Assembly (NCBI RefSeq): GCF_014297285.1 | Contig: NZ_JACOQI010000002.1 | Span: forward strand, 186,001 to 250,000 | DNA length: 64,000 bases | Reading direction: 5' to 3' | DNA from: Dysosmobacter segnis | GTDB lineage: Bacteria; Bacillota; Clostridia; Oscillospirales; Oscillospiraceae | Shown here: positions 40,633 through 51,400 of the stretch, piece by piece | Layout: the number at the start of each line of letters is the position of its first letter | Numbering within the stretch: position 1 is the stretch's first letter | Notes under the pieces: generated by a model | The model's input: only the letters and a program-made list of their open reading frames with translations | Told to the model about the DNA's origin: nothing | Databases searched by the model: none | Position numbers and translations under genes: made by a program

Positions 40633-43600
40633 TTACAAAGACTTGATTTTTTCTTCCAGTTCGGAGATGCGACGGTAAAGCGTTTGAATCATGTAGGTAT
40701 TCAAAGAGATAAACTCCCCATACCGCAGACGATAGAAAACGTCATCAATACCGTCTTTGGGATTGACTTCTTGGACAGGAGTAATTGTCAGGCCGGCAAA
40801 GTCATTCGTCGTCAAACCACTTTCCAACAATGCACGCTCAACGTCCTGCGCGATAAATCCAGTATGAAGTCTCTTAGACTTTCCAGCTTTTAGCTGATAC
40901 TGAGTAGGTTTCAGCTTCATAAAGAAATTCTCGTACTTGTCCATTCTGTACTCGATCGCTTGCTTCAATCTCCTATCAGATCCGACCGAGATCTCTTCAT
41001 CAGCAAACAAACCATTGTTTGTAATGGTAAAACCATGATCCGGTGCCTGCATACGCACACCTTTGTTGGTCGCAATAAAGTAGTATTCATCATCACTTCC
41101 GTACATTTTAGCGCCGTAAGTAAAACTCACGCCGTCGCTGCCCCTCGCGCAACAGAATCCACCATACTCACTGCCAAGAGTGATCAAATCGGCGTCAATC
41201 TGACCTGCACGAATATAGCTTGCATTGATATACAGCTTGCGCGTCGAAGAATCACTAAAAACGCCAAACTTTGTACCGCCATTTGTCAAAACATTAAAAA
41301 CGTTTCGCTCATTGACGGTCGCATCGCTTCCGTCCATACCATCCTGGCCGTCTTTACCATTCTGACCGTCTTCACCGCGAATCTTAATCGCCGAAGTCCA
41401 GGTCACTCCGCCATCGTAGGTATAAGAAGCATAGAGATCTCCGTCATTGATAGACTTGTGCCAACTGGTACTTCCCCTGGACGGATACGAGTTGTATGAC
41501 CCGGTAGGAGGTGAGGCGGCAATACTGCAATACAACACCAAGCACGGGCTGTTGCCGCTGCCCCAAGTAATGCTGCCGTCCGCCATATTGATGCTGCCCT
41601 TCATAGTGACATTGCCGGACGGATCGACATAGAACGCGCCGTTGTTTACATCAATACCGCAGCCTTTCAGCCATCCACCAGATTGTGGATCGGCGGTCAG
41701 ATTTCCGCTCAGTCTTGAGGCAGAGAGCGTACCGCTAAACTCGCCATCTCTTGCGTGCAGTGTGCCGTCTCGCTTTACCCAGAATTTTGCATTCTCAGGT
41801 TTTGTAGCACCCGCCCAAATCGCATACAGCGAATTGGTATCCTTGGAAGAGTTGAGGGCAACAAAAGTAGAGTTTGATCCACAATGAAGCTCATTCTCGG
41901 CCAGTTCCCACCCGCCAATCGAACCGGAGTCGGCCTTGATTCTTCCTCTGAAATAAGCGCTGCCGTCTCGAAGATCCAGATAGAAGTTTGCGTTCTCAGG
42001 CATACCGTCCGCATCGAACTTGATATCGCCCCAATCGTCAATAAACTCCGGGGTCACGGTTGTACCGTTAGTATTGAACAGGAGCTTATTGCCGGCCACG
42101 ATACCATACTTCGGATCGAAGATCATCAGGCCACCGTCGTCATGCTGCATAATGTACGAGGCGTTATACAACCACGCTCCAGTGGCGTCCACCTTGAATT
42201 GCATTACGCCGTTATCGTTGGCGTTCTCCAAGACGAGGTTGTTACCAATAATGAGACTACCCGCAAGCAGTTCTGTATTGATACCCCATGTCTCTCCAAT
42301 CAGGATATCGTTACCCTTATCATCTTTGAGACCTGTTTTCGCATCGGAGTAAAACCGACCGATACCCAGTTTAGCAGTCTTCCAACCATCGTCAGTCATG
42401 GCAATCATGTTGTCCACGATACGCAGTTGATACTTACTGTCACCACCCACTTGGATACCCGCACCATTGATCACAACGCTCTGATTACTTGCACCAATAA
42501 TGGTGTTTACTGCCGCATTCAAGGCGTTCTCCATAAACTGCGAAACCTGAGTAGTCTTATTCGCAGTTCTGTTGTAGAGGTATTTGCTGGTATCAAAACT
42601 GCGGCTGGACGCACTGACCTTATTGACCTCACTCAGCCAATTCGCAACTACGTCACGTTTTTGGAAACGATTAGAAAAGGTCAATGTCAACTTCTCGGGG
42701 TTCCCAAAGTCCAGAGCTACCCCGATCAGCTTCGGCTCGATCACACCACCATCACCGACGTTCAGATAAATGCTCTTGCCGAACTCCAATTTATTCTTAA
42801 ACGGCTCAAATTCTTTCTGGAACAAGAAATTAGCCGTATCAATGGAGAACTCGTAAACAGGCCATGCCCATTCATCCAAAAGCTCTTCGCCAAATGCGTA
42901 CAGCTCTTGCGCCACAGAATATTTTTGATACTCGTTCACATTTACTGTGAAAAACAGCTTGGATGTGCCCGCCTCAAAAGAAATCTGGGTGCCTTTGTTC
43001 TCCGTTACCCCATCCTGAGAAACAGGAGAAATATCACTGCTGAACTGAGAAAGTATGCCGGATGCAGTAACAAGTCCGCTCGGGAAGCTATGCTCATCAA
43101 ACGTCGTAGATCCCATGTACACCGTCAGTACATATTCGTTTGTACTTGGGTTAACCTCCAAAGTACCACGCACAATGTCTGCCGTCAGCTTTGCGCTGGC
43201 AATTTTCAAAACGCCGCCCGCAATAGCATACATACTTTTACCGTTAAGACTTGCCTGTGCAATATCAGCCCCGGTCAATGTAACCTCCCCCTGCAATGTG
43301 GAGATGGCACCAGAAGCCGATGTATCTACATCGGTCGCAACGAAAGTTTCTTCTGCCGCTTCGCCCTCAATCAAATAGTGGTTGAGGATTTTTTGTTCGG
43401 CTTTTGTGAAATACTTGGAAATAGACAGCTGCTCTACAACACCCTGAATATCAGTGGTATACCGATCAATCTCTGCCTGCAAATTCGCAATCACTGTTTC
43501 TTGCGCCTCAATCTCAGAGTTCTTTGCAGAGATTTTCTCATTGATCTCTGTCAGCTGTTGCTGTTGACTTGTCTTTCCAGCGGCAGTGGATTCCAGAGCC

Positions 43601-44601
43601 ATTGTCTGGATAATTACGCTTTGTTGCGTAGTCAGGACTTCCAAATCGCCTTTCAGCGAAGCGAGTGTCACTTCCTCCGCCAGCCTTTGGGCGGTTCTGG
43701 ATGCCCGTGCTGCTACCAGATTGGTGTAGTGAGTTTGGTTGCTTTTAATTGCAGCATTCCAGCTCTTGACACGCTCGGCCAAAGTAACTGTGCTGCCCTC
43801 GGCGATCACATCAAAATCGCCGTTGGAAATGAAGTATGACAGGTTTACCATGTAGTCTGTGCCGATCGGGTTTACATCCCGAATACTCAGGTCGTCCGAT
43901 CCGTACAGATGGAGCTTTGTCACCATATCATCGGTAAGCTCTTCCAGATCAACCGCGTCCACCAAATTCTGATAACTCAGATAGATAGGTACGGTTCCAC
44001 GGCTTTTGCCCGCGTCGTAAGCACTAATTGTCCTGGCGTACACGTCAAACACAATCGTGCAGTTATACTTCTCCATAGCACTGCCATAGCAAAAACTCAA
44101 GGCGTCGCTATCGTACTCGTCAAAGGTGCGATAACATCCAATCAGCTTGGGGTCAACATACCCAATACTCCATGTCGTATCCAATTCCAGAATACGGCCC
44201 AGAATAGTATCCTCCGGCTGAACAGGATTCCAGAAGTTATACGTTCCTTCTTCCAAATAGAGTTTCTTTTTCTCAAAAAGCTGCTCAATAGAGTATCCGG
44301 TAATATGCTTTACCTCAGATACACCGTCACCTGATGTAGCTGGCCTCTGAAGAATGTAGATACCAAGTTGTTCGGTAAACAGCATTTTGTAGCTGGTCAG
44401 CAAATGATAAACCGGATTGATTTTCCCATCGGAATGCCGAGGAACATCGAACTCAACGCGGCTTACATCCGCATAGTTCAATTCAAAATTAAGGTTGCTG
44501 ACCCAAGGGATAACCCCAAGCTCTTTACCGGCCAGAGTCTGCAACCGCAAAGCGGGCTGCTTAATCTGGCTGGCTTCCAATTTAGAATAATCCAGATACA
44601 C
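40633..44601 (-). CDS. tail tip protein: prophage tail domain, coiled coil, collagen-like segment and S74 chaperone
   Basis: 1,322 aa. The N-terminus (about 1-260) matches the prophage_tail/endopeptidase hub domain (GVIPWVSNLNFELNYADVSR, TEQLGIYILQRPAT, LHLYGSDDLSIRDVNPIG). About 280-395 is a coiled coil. A beta-rich middle follows, then a short collagen-like GxY run (GEDGQNGKDGQDGMDG, about 1072-1088). The C-terminus (from Ser1208) is an intramolecular chaperone: SDRRLK, then HTGFIAQDVE, with the Ser-Lys dyad that cleaves itself off after trimer folding. It is probably a homotrimeric tail spike hub. GTG start with AAAGGAGG 7 nt upstream. Directly follows Dit. Confidence 0.85.
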   Translation of the reverse strand: MYLDYSKLEASQIKQPALRLQTLAGKELGVIPWVSNLNFELNYADVSRVEFDVPRHSDGKINPVYHLLTSYKMLFTEQLGIYILQRPATSGDGVSEVKHITGYSIEQLFEKKKLYLEEGTYNFWNPVQPEDTILGRILELDTTWSIGYVDPKLIGCYRTFDEYDSDALSFCYGSAMEKYNCTIVFDVYARTISAYDAGKSRGTVPIYLSYQNLVDAVDLEELTDDMVTKLHLYGSDDLSIRDVNPIGTDYMVNLSYFISNGDFDVIAEGSTVTLAERVKSWNAAIKSNQTHYTNLVAARASRTAQRLAEEVTLASLKGDLEVLTTQQSVIIQTMALESTAAGKTSQQQQLTEINEKISAKNSEIEAQETVIANLQAEIDRYTTDIQGVVEQLSISKYFTKAEQKILNHYLIEGEAAEETFVATDVDTSASGAISTLQGEVTLTGADIAQASLNGKSMYAIAGGVLKIASAKLTADIVRGTLEVNPSTNEYVLTVYMGSTTFDEHSFPSGLVTASGILSQFSSDISPVSQDGVTENKGTQISFEAGTSKLFFTVNVNEYQKYSVAQELYAFGEELLDEWAWPVYEFSIDTANFLFQKEFEPFKNKLEFGKSIYLNVGDGGVIEPKLIGVALDFGNPEKLTLTFSNRFQKRDVVANWLSEVNKVSASSRSFDTSKYLYNRTANKTTQVSQFMENALNAAVNTIIGASNQSVVINGAGIQVGGDSKYQLRIVDNMIAMTDDGWKTAKLGIGRFYSDAKTGLKDDKGNDILIGETWGINTELLAGSLIIGNNLVLENANDNGVMQFKVDATGAWLYNASYIMQHDDGGLMIFDPKYGIVAGNKLLFNTNGTTVTPEFIDDWGDIKFDADGMPENANFYLDLRDGSAYFRGRIKADSGSIGGWELAENELHCGSNSTFVALNSSKDTNSLYAIWAGATKPENAKFWVKRDGTLHARDGEFSGTLSASRLSGNLTADPQSGGWLKGCGIDVNNGAFYVDPSGNVTMKGSINMADGSITWGSGNSPCLVLYCSIAASPPTGSYNSYPSRGSTSWHKSINDGDLYASYTYDGGVTWTSAIKIRGEDGQNGKDGQDGMDGSDATVNERNVFNVLTNGGTKFGVFSDSSTRKLYINASYIRAGQIDADLITLGSEYGGFCCARGSDGVSFTYGAKMYGSDDEYYFIATNKGVRMQAPDHGFTITNNGLFADEEISVGSDRRLKQAIEYRMDKYENFFMKLKPTQYQLKAGKSKRLHTGFIAQDVERALLESGLTTNDFAGLTITPVQEVNPKDGIDDVFYRLRYGEFISLNTYMIQTLYRRISELEEKIKSL

Positions 44602-44616
44602 CTCTGGCCTCCTTTC

Positions 44617-45402
44617 TTATGCTCCGACGTTATAAAGGTATCGACCGCTGATCGTTACGCTCCCAGTTCCAGTGAATACCAATTCATTGTCTCCGGGTTC
44701 CAACTCCAAAAACACAAAATTGAAGTGTTCATAAAGATCGTAGCCAGAAACTTCCTCGGTAACTACCTGGTTCTCATTGTCAACACGGATAGACAAACTG
44801 CTTCCCGGCAAATTATCAAACCGCATTTCTGCTCCGGTCGTCTTGTTCTTTACTGCAAAACTGGTACAGCCGGCAGCAAGAGTGACCAACATTTCTGGGC
44901 GCAACTTTTCCATGCAGGTACTGTCGTTGTAAAACCGCACCGCTGTTCCCCCGCTGATTTGATAGGTCTTCGCAAATGGATAACTATATCCATATGGGCA
45001 GTCGCAGATGATTTTAGCTTCAAACGCCATAGGCACCCAGCTGAGATGAATAGGCGTCAGTTCCTGAACGAGACACCGGAATTGAATATGCTCCATATCC
45101 GGCTGATCAATACTGAGCCATTGGTACTCCTGATACCCTGTCAGCCATTTTGAAACCGCCTGCATTTCATAGCGATCCAACTTATGATCTGCTCCGAAAA
45201 TCAACGTAAAGCTCAACGGACTATCGTTATATCGCACACCATAGTGGATCGGCGCAACACGATTTGCCAGCCGCGTCTCCACCAGATTTGCTTTATTGCC
45301 AAAACTATTGGCACTATGTTTATTGCTGGACATATCCGCAATGTACATACCAAACATGGAAGCGGGCATACCAGCATAGGTAAATTCATAGCTTTTGAAC
45401 AT
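44617..45402 (-). CDS. distal tail protein (Dit)
   Basis: 261 aa. MFKSYEFTYAGMPASMFGMY and the MSSNKHSAN stretch are typical of Dit N-termini, with the belt-domain segment YNDSPLSFTLIFGADHKLDR and the galectin-like end FLELEPGDNELVFTGTGSVT. It forms the hexameric hub at the tail end, joining the tube to the tip. Placed, as usual, between tape measure and tail tip. Confidence 0.85.
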   Translation of the reverse strand: MFKSYEFTYAGMPASMFGMYIADMSSNKHSANSFGNKANLVETRLANRVAPIHYGVRYNDSPLSFTLIFGADHKLDRYEMQAVSKWLTGYQEYQWLSIDQPDMEHIQFRCLVQELTPIHLSWVPMAFEAKIICDCPYGYSYPFAKTYQISGGTAVRFYNDSTCMEKLRPEMLVTLAAGCTSFAVKNKTTGAEMRFDNLPGSSLSIRVDNENQVVTEEVSGYDLYEHFNFVFLELEPGDNELVFTGTGSVTISGRYLYNVGA

Positions 45403-45428
45403 TGTCTTCCCTTCCTTGCTATATGAAA

Positions 45429-45452
45429 GGGACGCCCAATTTCGGGCGTCCC
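45429..45452 (-). terminator. hairpin between tape measure and Dit genes
   Basis: A perfect 9-bp stem (45429-45437 with 45444-45452) followed on the minus strand by TTTC. A weak terminator or mRNA-protecting hairpin; read-through is needed for the tail-tip genes. Confidence 0.6.
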
Positions 45453-45456
45453 AATC

Positions 45457-48400
45457 TTATCTCCCGATTCCAATGAGCCGTCCAATCTGATTGACCATAT
45501 CGCGTGTAACCTTGATATGCTTATCAACTGTAGACTGGTCGGCACCATGAATGATCGTATCGCCAATCTGCACTTCAATGGGTCTGCTGTTGTTGGTGAT
45601 ATTATTTACCGTCTTACTGCCGCCTACCTGCTTCATCACATCAGACAAAGTAGACTTGCCAGCATAATCCGGCAGATCACTCATTGCGTCAGAGAGCATA
45701 TTGATACGATCCATCTGTGTGGTCAGATTGTCCACCATCTGTTCGCTCAATACCCACTCCTTGGTTTTCAGCAGAGAGAGTTGTTCGTTGGACTTGATAT
45801 CTCCTCCGCCGACAATGCCACCCTCATGATAGGTGTACTTTCTGTACTTATCGTACAGCAGTTGCCCACCCACGCGATCTACGTACCAAACACCATCACT
45901 GCCGCGCACCGCAGTAATGCCATACTGTGCCAGCTGTGCGCCAAGCTCAAGATTGCGCCGGTTCAGATAGAGCTTGCCGGCAGCATCTTCATAAGCGTGC
46001 TGCTTGCTGTTTGCATACATTTCTTTGATGATCGCATGGATCATATCTTCGCCGCTGGAGCTATTGTCGTAGGTAGCATTCCCAACTTGGAAATTTGTTC
46101 CGCTGGACTGCGTGGCCTTGATGTCTCCTCCGATACTTCCCAGAGCAGACACGTAACTTCCATACCGTTGTGCAGCAGCCAAGCAGTTATCCCAAGCATT
46201 CGTAATATCACTGTTCAGCACATCACCATACTGCGTGTTCCAACTGATCAGCTCGCTATACAGCGTATCCCAGTGAGACTCGATATAAGAGATTGCCATA
46301 TCATAGAGCTTCTGATGAGAAGAGATACTGTCTTCCAGAATCCCAATTTCCTTATCCTTCTCGTCATGATAGGACTCTTCCATCTTATCCAGAGCGTCCT
46401 CCTGAGCCTCCAGTGTTCTGTCCGCCTGTTCGTCGGCCAAATCAGACTGAAGCTCACTCAGTTCTTTGAGCAACGCAGCTTTTTCAGCTTGAGCTTCGCG
46501 GCTGTCATCCAGAGAAAGCATATCAATACGAGCTTGCAGCTTCGCAATCTCACGCATTTTAGATGCCATGGTCTTCTGGTGATCTGCCTCGTCTTTGCTG
46601 GCCTCCAATGACTGCTTCTTCAGGTCGATAATTTCAGAGTACGCATCCTTCATGTCCTCCAATCCGTCGATCTGATCTTGGATACGCTGTTTCAGCATAT
46701 CCATTACATAATCGAGGATGTCGTTCAATCCGTTCTGCATCTCCTCTAACTCGTCCGTCACGCCACCCACGGTTTTACCAATGCTCTGTACGGCGCTGTC
46801 CGCCATAGCCCGAATTGCATTGATATTCCGCAACGCCGCTTGGTACTGATCTTCGTCCAGTCCAGCCAAAGCCAGATTTGCATAGACCAATCCCCAAGTT
46901 GCGTCAGTAGCCTGTTCGGTTGCATACAGCAAATTATTCAGAGTTGCGATATCGCCCTCAGACTTTGCCATACGAAGCGCTTCTACATAGGCCAAAGAAC
47001 TCTCAATCGCCATCTGCTGCGTCCGTGCGGCAATAACCGCCTGGATGCGCTCTTCGTTGATGACAAGCTGCCCATTCTCATCAATCAGGTACGCTACGTA
47101 CTTCTGCCCAAGCCCGATAATACTTTGCAAAGTATCTACGGTAATGAACCCGCTCTGGGCATACTCGTCCGCCGCGTCATGGAGTGTGTCATAAACATTT
47201 TGGATAGTATCAACCGCGTCGGAAGCCTCTTCAACGATACCATCCAGAAGCTCCGTAATCTGCTTACGGGCTTCCTTGATATCCTGTCCAAGTTCTTTCC
47301 AACTTTCCGAACCGTCACGATTTTCCTCGTTCAAGTCCGTCAGAGAATTGATAAGATCCTCAGTTTCCTTCCTCAAACCATTTGTGGCCTCCTGCAGAGT
47401 GTCGTATCCACCCTTACTATCGGCCACCAGCTCATTCAGGTGCTCCATGTTTGCGATCCAAAGTTCATTGGTATCGGCGTTATACTGTACCTCGAACCCC
47501 AGATCTCGCAGCGCCTTAGCGCCTGAAGAGATCGTGCTTTCCCTTTGGTCATTCAGATTTTGCAGCGCCTCTTGCTCACGCTGATAGGCACCGATCAGCT
47601 GACGCTCCAAAAGGATTTTCTCTCTCAAATCGTCAGAGTTATCAATTTTGGTTTCAAGCTCCGCTCTGGCCTCTTGTGTCTTGCGCAGCCGTTCAACCGC
47701 CTCTCGATAGTCGTCAATGGTAGCGACATACTCTTCGACATCTTTCTTAGAGCTGCTACCCGACTTCGTATCGCTCTTGAAACTCTTCAAAGGCGCATTT
47801 TTCAACGCCTGCAAAGCCGCGATTTGTCCATCAATCTGGCTGATCGCGTCTTGGTACTTGGAAACATCCAGTTCAATCTGGGAAATAAAGTCCTCCAGAT
47901 TGCTTTCCTTAGCGGTGTAGGAATATTCTGTCCCCTTAAAGCTACCGCTTGTTAGGTTGAGCTTAATGCCACTACCGCCAGTACCACCACCAGACCCACC
48001 TTGTACGTCAGCCGATCCAGCTACTGTACCGCTTGCAACACCAGCAATAGCCTTAGCTGTCTGGTGTGCCTGCTTTGCGACAGAAGCAAGATCCGTCTTT
48101 ACGCTGGTCAGGTTGTTGTACATCGTCTGCGCCAGATCATAGGCAGCTTGATTAAAGTTGCCATTTACATCCGTGCAGACCTCAGCCGCTACCCGGTTGA
48201 ACTCTTCCGCATTTTGAGCCATAGCAGCCGCCGCCAGCTTAAACGCAGTCGCCTCATCAACGCCAGCATCAATCAGAGCCTGAGCAACAGCGTTACCGGC
48301 ATTGATCCGATACTCCGCCAGCTCTTTTGAGATATCTCCCTCACCCTCAGCAACCGCTTTGGCAAGGTCAAGCTGCGTCTGAGCTGCTTCCATCTTGGCC

Positions 48401-51400
48401 TGCAAGACTGCCTTTTCAGCTTCCAGCTGGGCAATTTGCCCATCAATCTGAGCATCCAATTCAGCCTTTTTGCCTTGAATGAAAGAGTTTACTACGCCCT
48501 CGTTAAGGATAATCTGACCATCAGCCGCTACTTGGGCATTGTTCATGATCTCAGGATAGACCTTGGCGAACTCCAAAGCCTTATCCAATGACATGGTAAA
48601 CCCGTTGGCTACCCCAGCCTGCAAATCTGCAAGCGTCCGGAAAGAATCAGAGATAGTATCAATGGTAGTTGCAACATTCGAGAAGTTTTGCAAAGCAGAA
48701 GTATATGCGTCCAGATCACCGGTGATTGAACCGTACAAACTGCTGTAGATCGCCAACTTGCCCTGGTTTTCAGCAATCGCCTCGTTGTTTTTCTTGATTT
48801 CCTCTGTGGCATTGCCGATCATGCCCGACCACAGACCACCATCATTGCCAAGGTTACGCTGCTCCTCGTAATACTTAATGCTCTCTTGCAGGGTGGCGTT
48901 ACGCTCTTGAAGCGAGTCGATCTCCTTTTGGATCTCGTCCATCTCGCCCTGCATTTTAGCATTAGCGTTTTCTTTCCATGCCGCTGTGTTGAGCTTTACG
49001 ACGCCGTTCTCCTCGTAGAGGTAGTCCAGATATTTTTCCTCAGCGCCGGCAAGAGACTCAATAGTTTCAGCAGACAATCCGCCGCCACCGGCCATATCAC
49101 TTTCGGCAGACGCCAAAGCATCATACGAAGACTGCAACCCCGAAATAACATCGGTCAGTTTTTCCAGCTGTGCGATATATACAGAAGTACCACCGTTGTT
49201 TGTGGCCTGTTGCATTGCTCCGCTGAACTCCGGGAAGGTATCGTTGGCAAGCTCCAAAAGGATCTTCTTATATGCCTCAGAATACTCCGTGCTATCCTTG
49301 ATCCCCTGGATATATCCGTCGAAAGCATCCTGAGTATTGATATCAGTAGTTTTCAGCGTCTCTCCAAGGTCAATGACCGCCTCATTTTTGAGGAAGTTCT
49401 CTTGAGCGGAGTTATAATCGTCTACGAGTCCCTGATAAAACTCAATCTGCTGCTGGACGTTGTTGAGGACATTTTGGGATGAGTCCCCAAGCCAGCTATC
49501 AGCCATGCTTTGCCAGCTATCGTCACTCAAAAGTACGTGCTGGAGTTCTTTGTACATTGCCAGGACTTCTTCTGCGTTCTTTCCTGCCAGTGCATAGCTA
49601 ATACTGATTTGCCCGTTGACATTTTCCCACGCATCATTAACATAACCGATCTTTCGCAAAATCTGGTCAATGCCCCCTGCGTCAGTAACAACGCCAAGGA
49701 AATTCGTTCCAGAACCTTCAGCGTTGATACCTTGGTTATATCGTGACATTGCGTCACGGTACTTGGTATCCAAAGTATCTCTGGCGTCATACGCTGCTTG
49801 CAGTTTAATGTTGTCGAGCTTCTTAATCTCGTCATCCAGCTTGCCATTAACCAGATCAAGATTATCAGCCTGCGCCCCAACCAGATCCGTAATATCTTTC
49901 TGGATACGCTTCGCCGTCTCTCTGGCAGAAGAGTCGAAGTCGCCGGCAGTTGCCAGCTCTTTATACTCTGCAATCAGATCGGCAAGCGAATTACGCTGAT
50001 CGTTAGCGACCTCCGCAGCCTCAGTCATAGACTGACGAGCTTCTTCTGCCCGTTGCTTTACGCTTTGCCATACCTGAGCCAAAGCCATGACAGCAGTAAC
50101 TGCCAGGGTAATCCATGTCATGGGGTTAGTCGCCATCGCCGCAAATGCGGCCTTGGCGTTGGCACCGAGAACCTTCAAAGAAAATGCCTGCTTCTCATTC
50201 GCTGCGGTCTGTTGCAGAGCAGCAACGATTGCTTCCTTCTGAGCAGCCGTCAGTTTCTTGGAGTTTAGGATCTCGGTCATCATTGCGGCGGTAATCTGCT
50301 CGGTCGTCCGCTTCTCGGTAGCTTTCGCCATATTCTTGGCAAGCGTAGCAGCAGTCGTTTTATCCGTAGTAGCCTTTTCCGCCAACTCTTGGATCGTATA
50401 TCTCTGTGCAGAAGCAATCAGACTGGTCATTGTCATGACCTGCTTCTTCTGCTCCGCAGTCAGTCCAAGTGCGCTCATTGCTGCCGCACGCTGAGACTTA
50501 TCAAGTCCCATCAGCTTAGTAGCATAATACTGTACACTTGTGGCGCTACCGTCCATAACCACGCCAGACGCTCTGATAGCCTCTGTCACCGGAAGGACAG
50601 TGCTCTGGAGCATATTCATTTCGGCACGGAATTTATAAATCAACGCAATCGCACCAACAAGACCGATTGTACCAAACAATCCCAGCTTCTCCGTCAGCTG
50701 GTCAATCCCGTTGGAAACAAGGTTCAAAGCATCAACAACGAGCTTCATATCGTCGGTCTGGAACAGGTTCTGAGCCACACCAACCCATGTTTCTTTCAGT
50801 GCATTCAGCTTATAATCCAACGATTGCGTAATCTTGTCCATCTCGCGTCCTGCGCTGCCGGCGCTCTCTTCCATCTTTACGATGGCACTACGCGCCTGAT
50901 CAAAGTTGGACAAAATCGCGGCACCAATCTGAGCCTGCCGTTTACCGAACAGAGCCTCCAAAAGGTTAGCTCTATTCTTATCGGTCAGCTCATCCCAGAT
51001 ATCCGCAATATCGGACAGAATGTCATAGGTCGAACGATAAGTCTCGGGATCGTCCGCCTCAAACAAACTGATACCCCGGTTATTATTGCTTGCGACCTTA
51101 GTGAGATCGGCAATCGTACCGGTCAATTCGGACACGTCTGCGGAGTATTCCTCCGTCTCCTCATCATAGCCACGGATACGCATTGACAAGGTTTTCAGAC
51201 CGTTACCAACCGTCGCCGCGTCTCTTGTGATTTCGATAGCGGCGGTCGCCAGAGCTACCGTTTCCTCAAATGTATTGTTTGCAGCAGCCATAGCAGCAGA
51301 GCTACGGGTCATAGCCTCCACAATATCACCGTTGGACACGGCGAACTTATTACCCACTTCGTTGACCTTGGAGATAATACCATCCAAAGAGTCTTCAACA

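Noticed and set aside
41884..43839. 651-aa plus-strand ORF
   Set aside because: Antisense to the 1,322-aa tail protein, without RBS or recognisable domain; likewise 51514-53037 opposite the tape measure gene.
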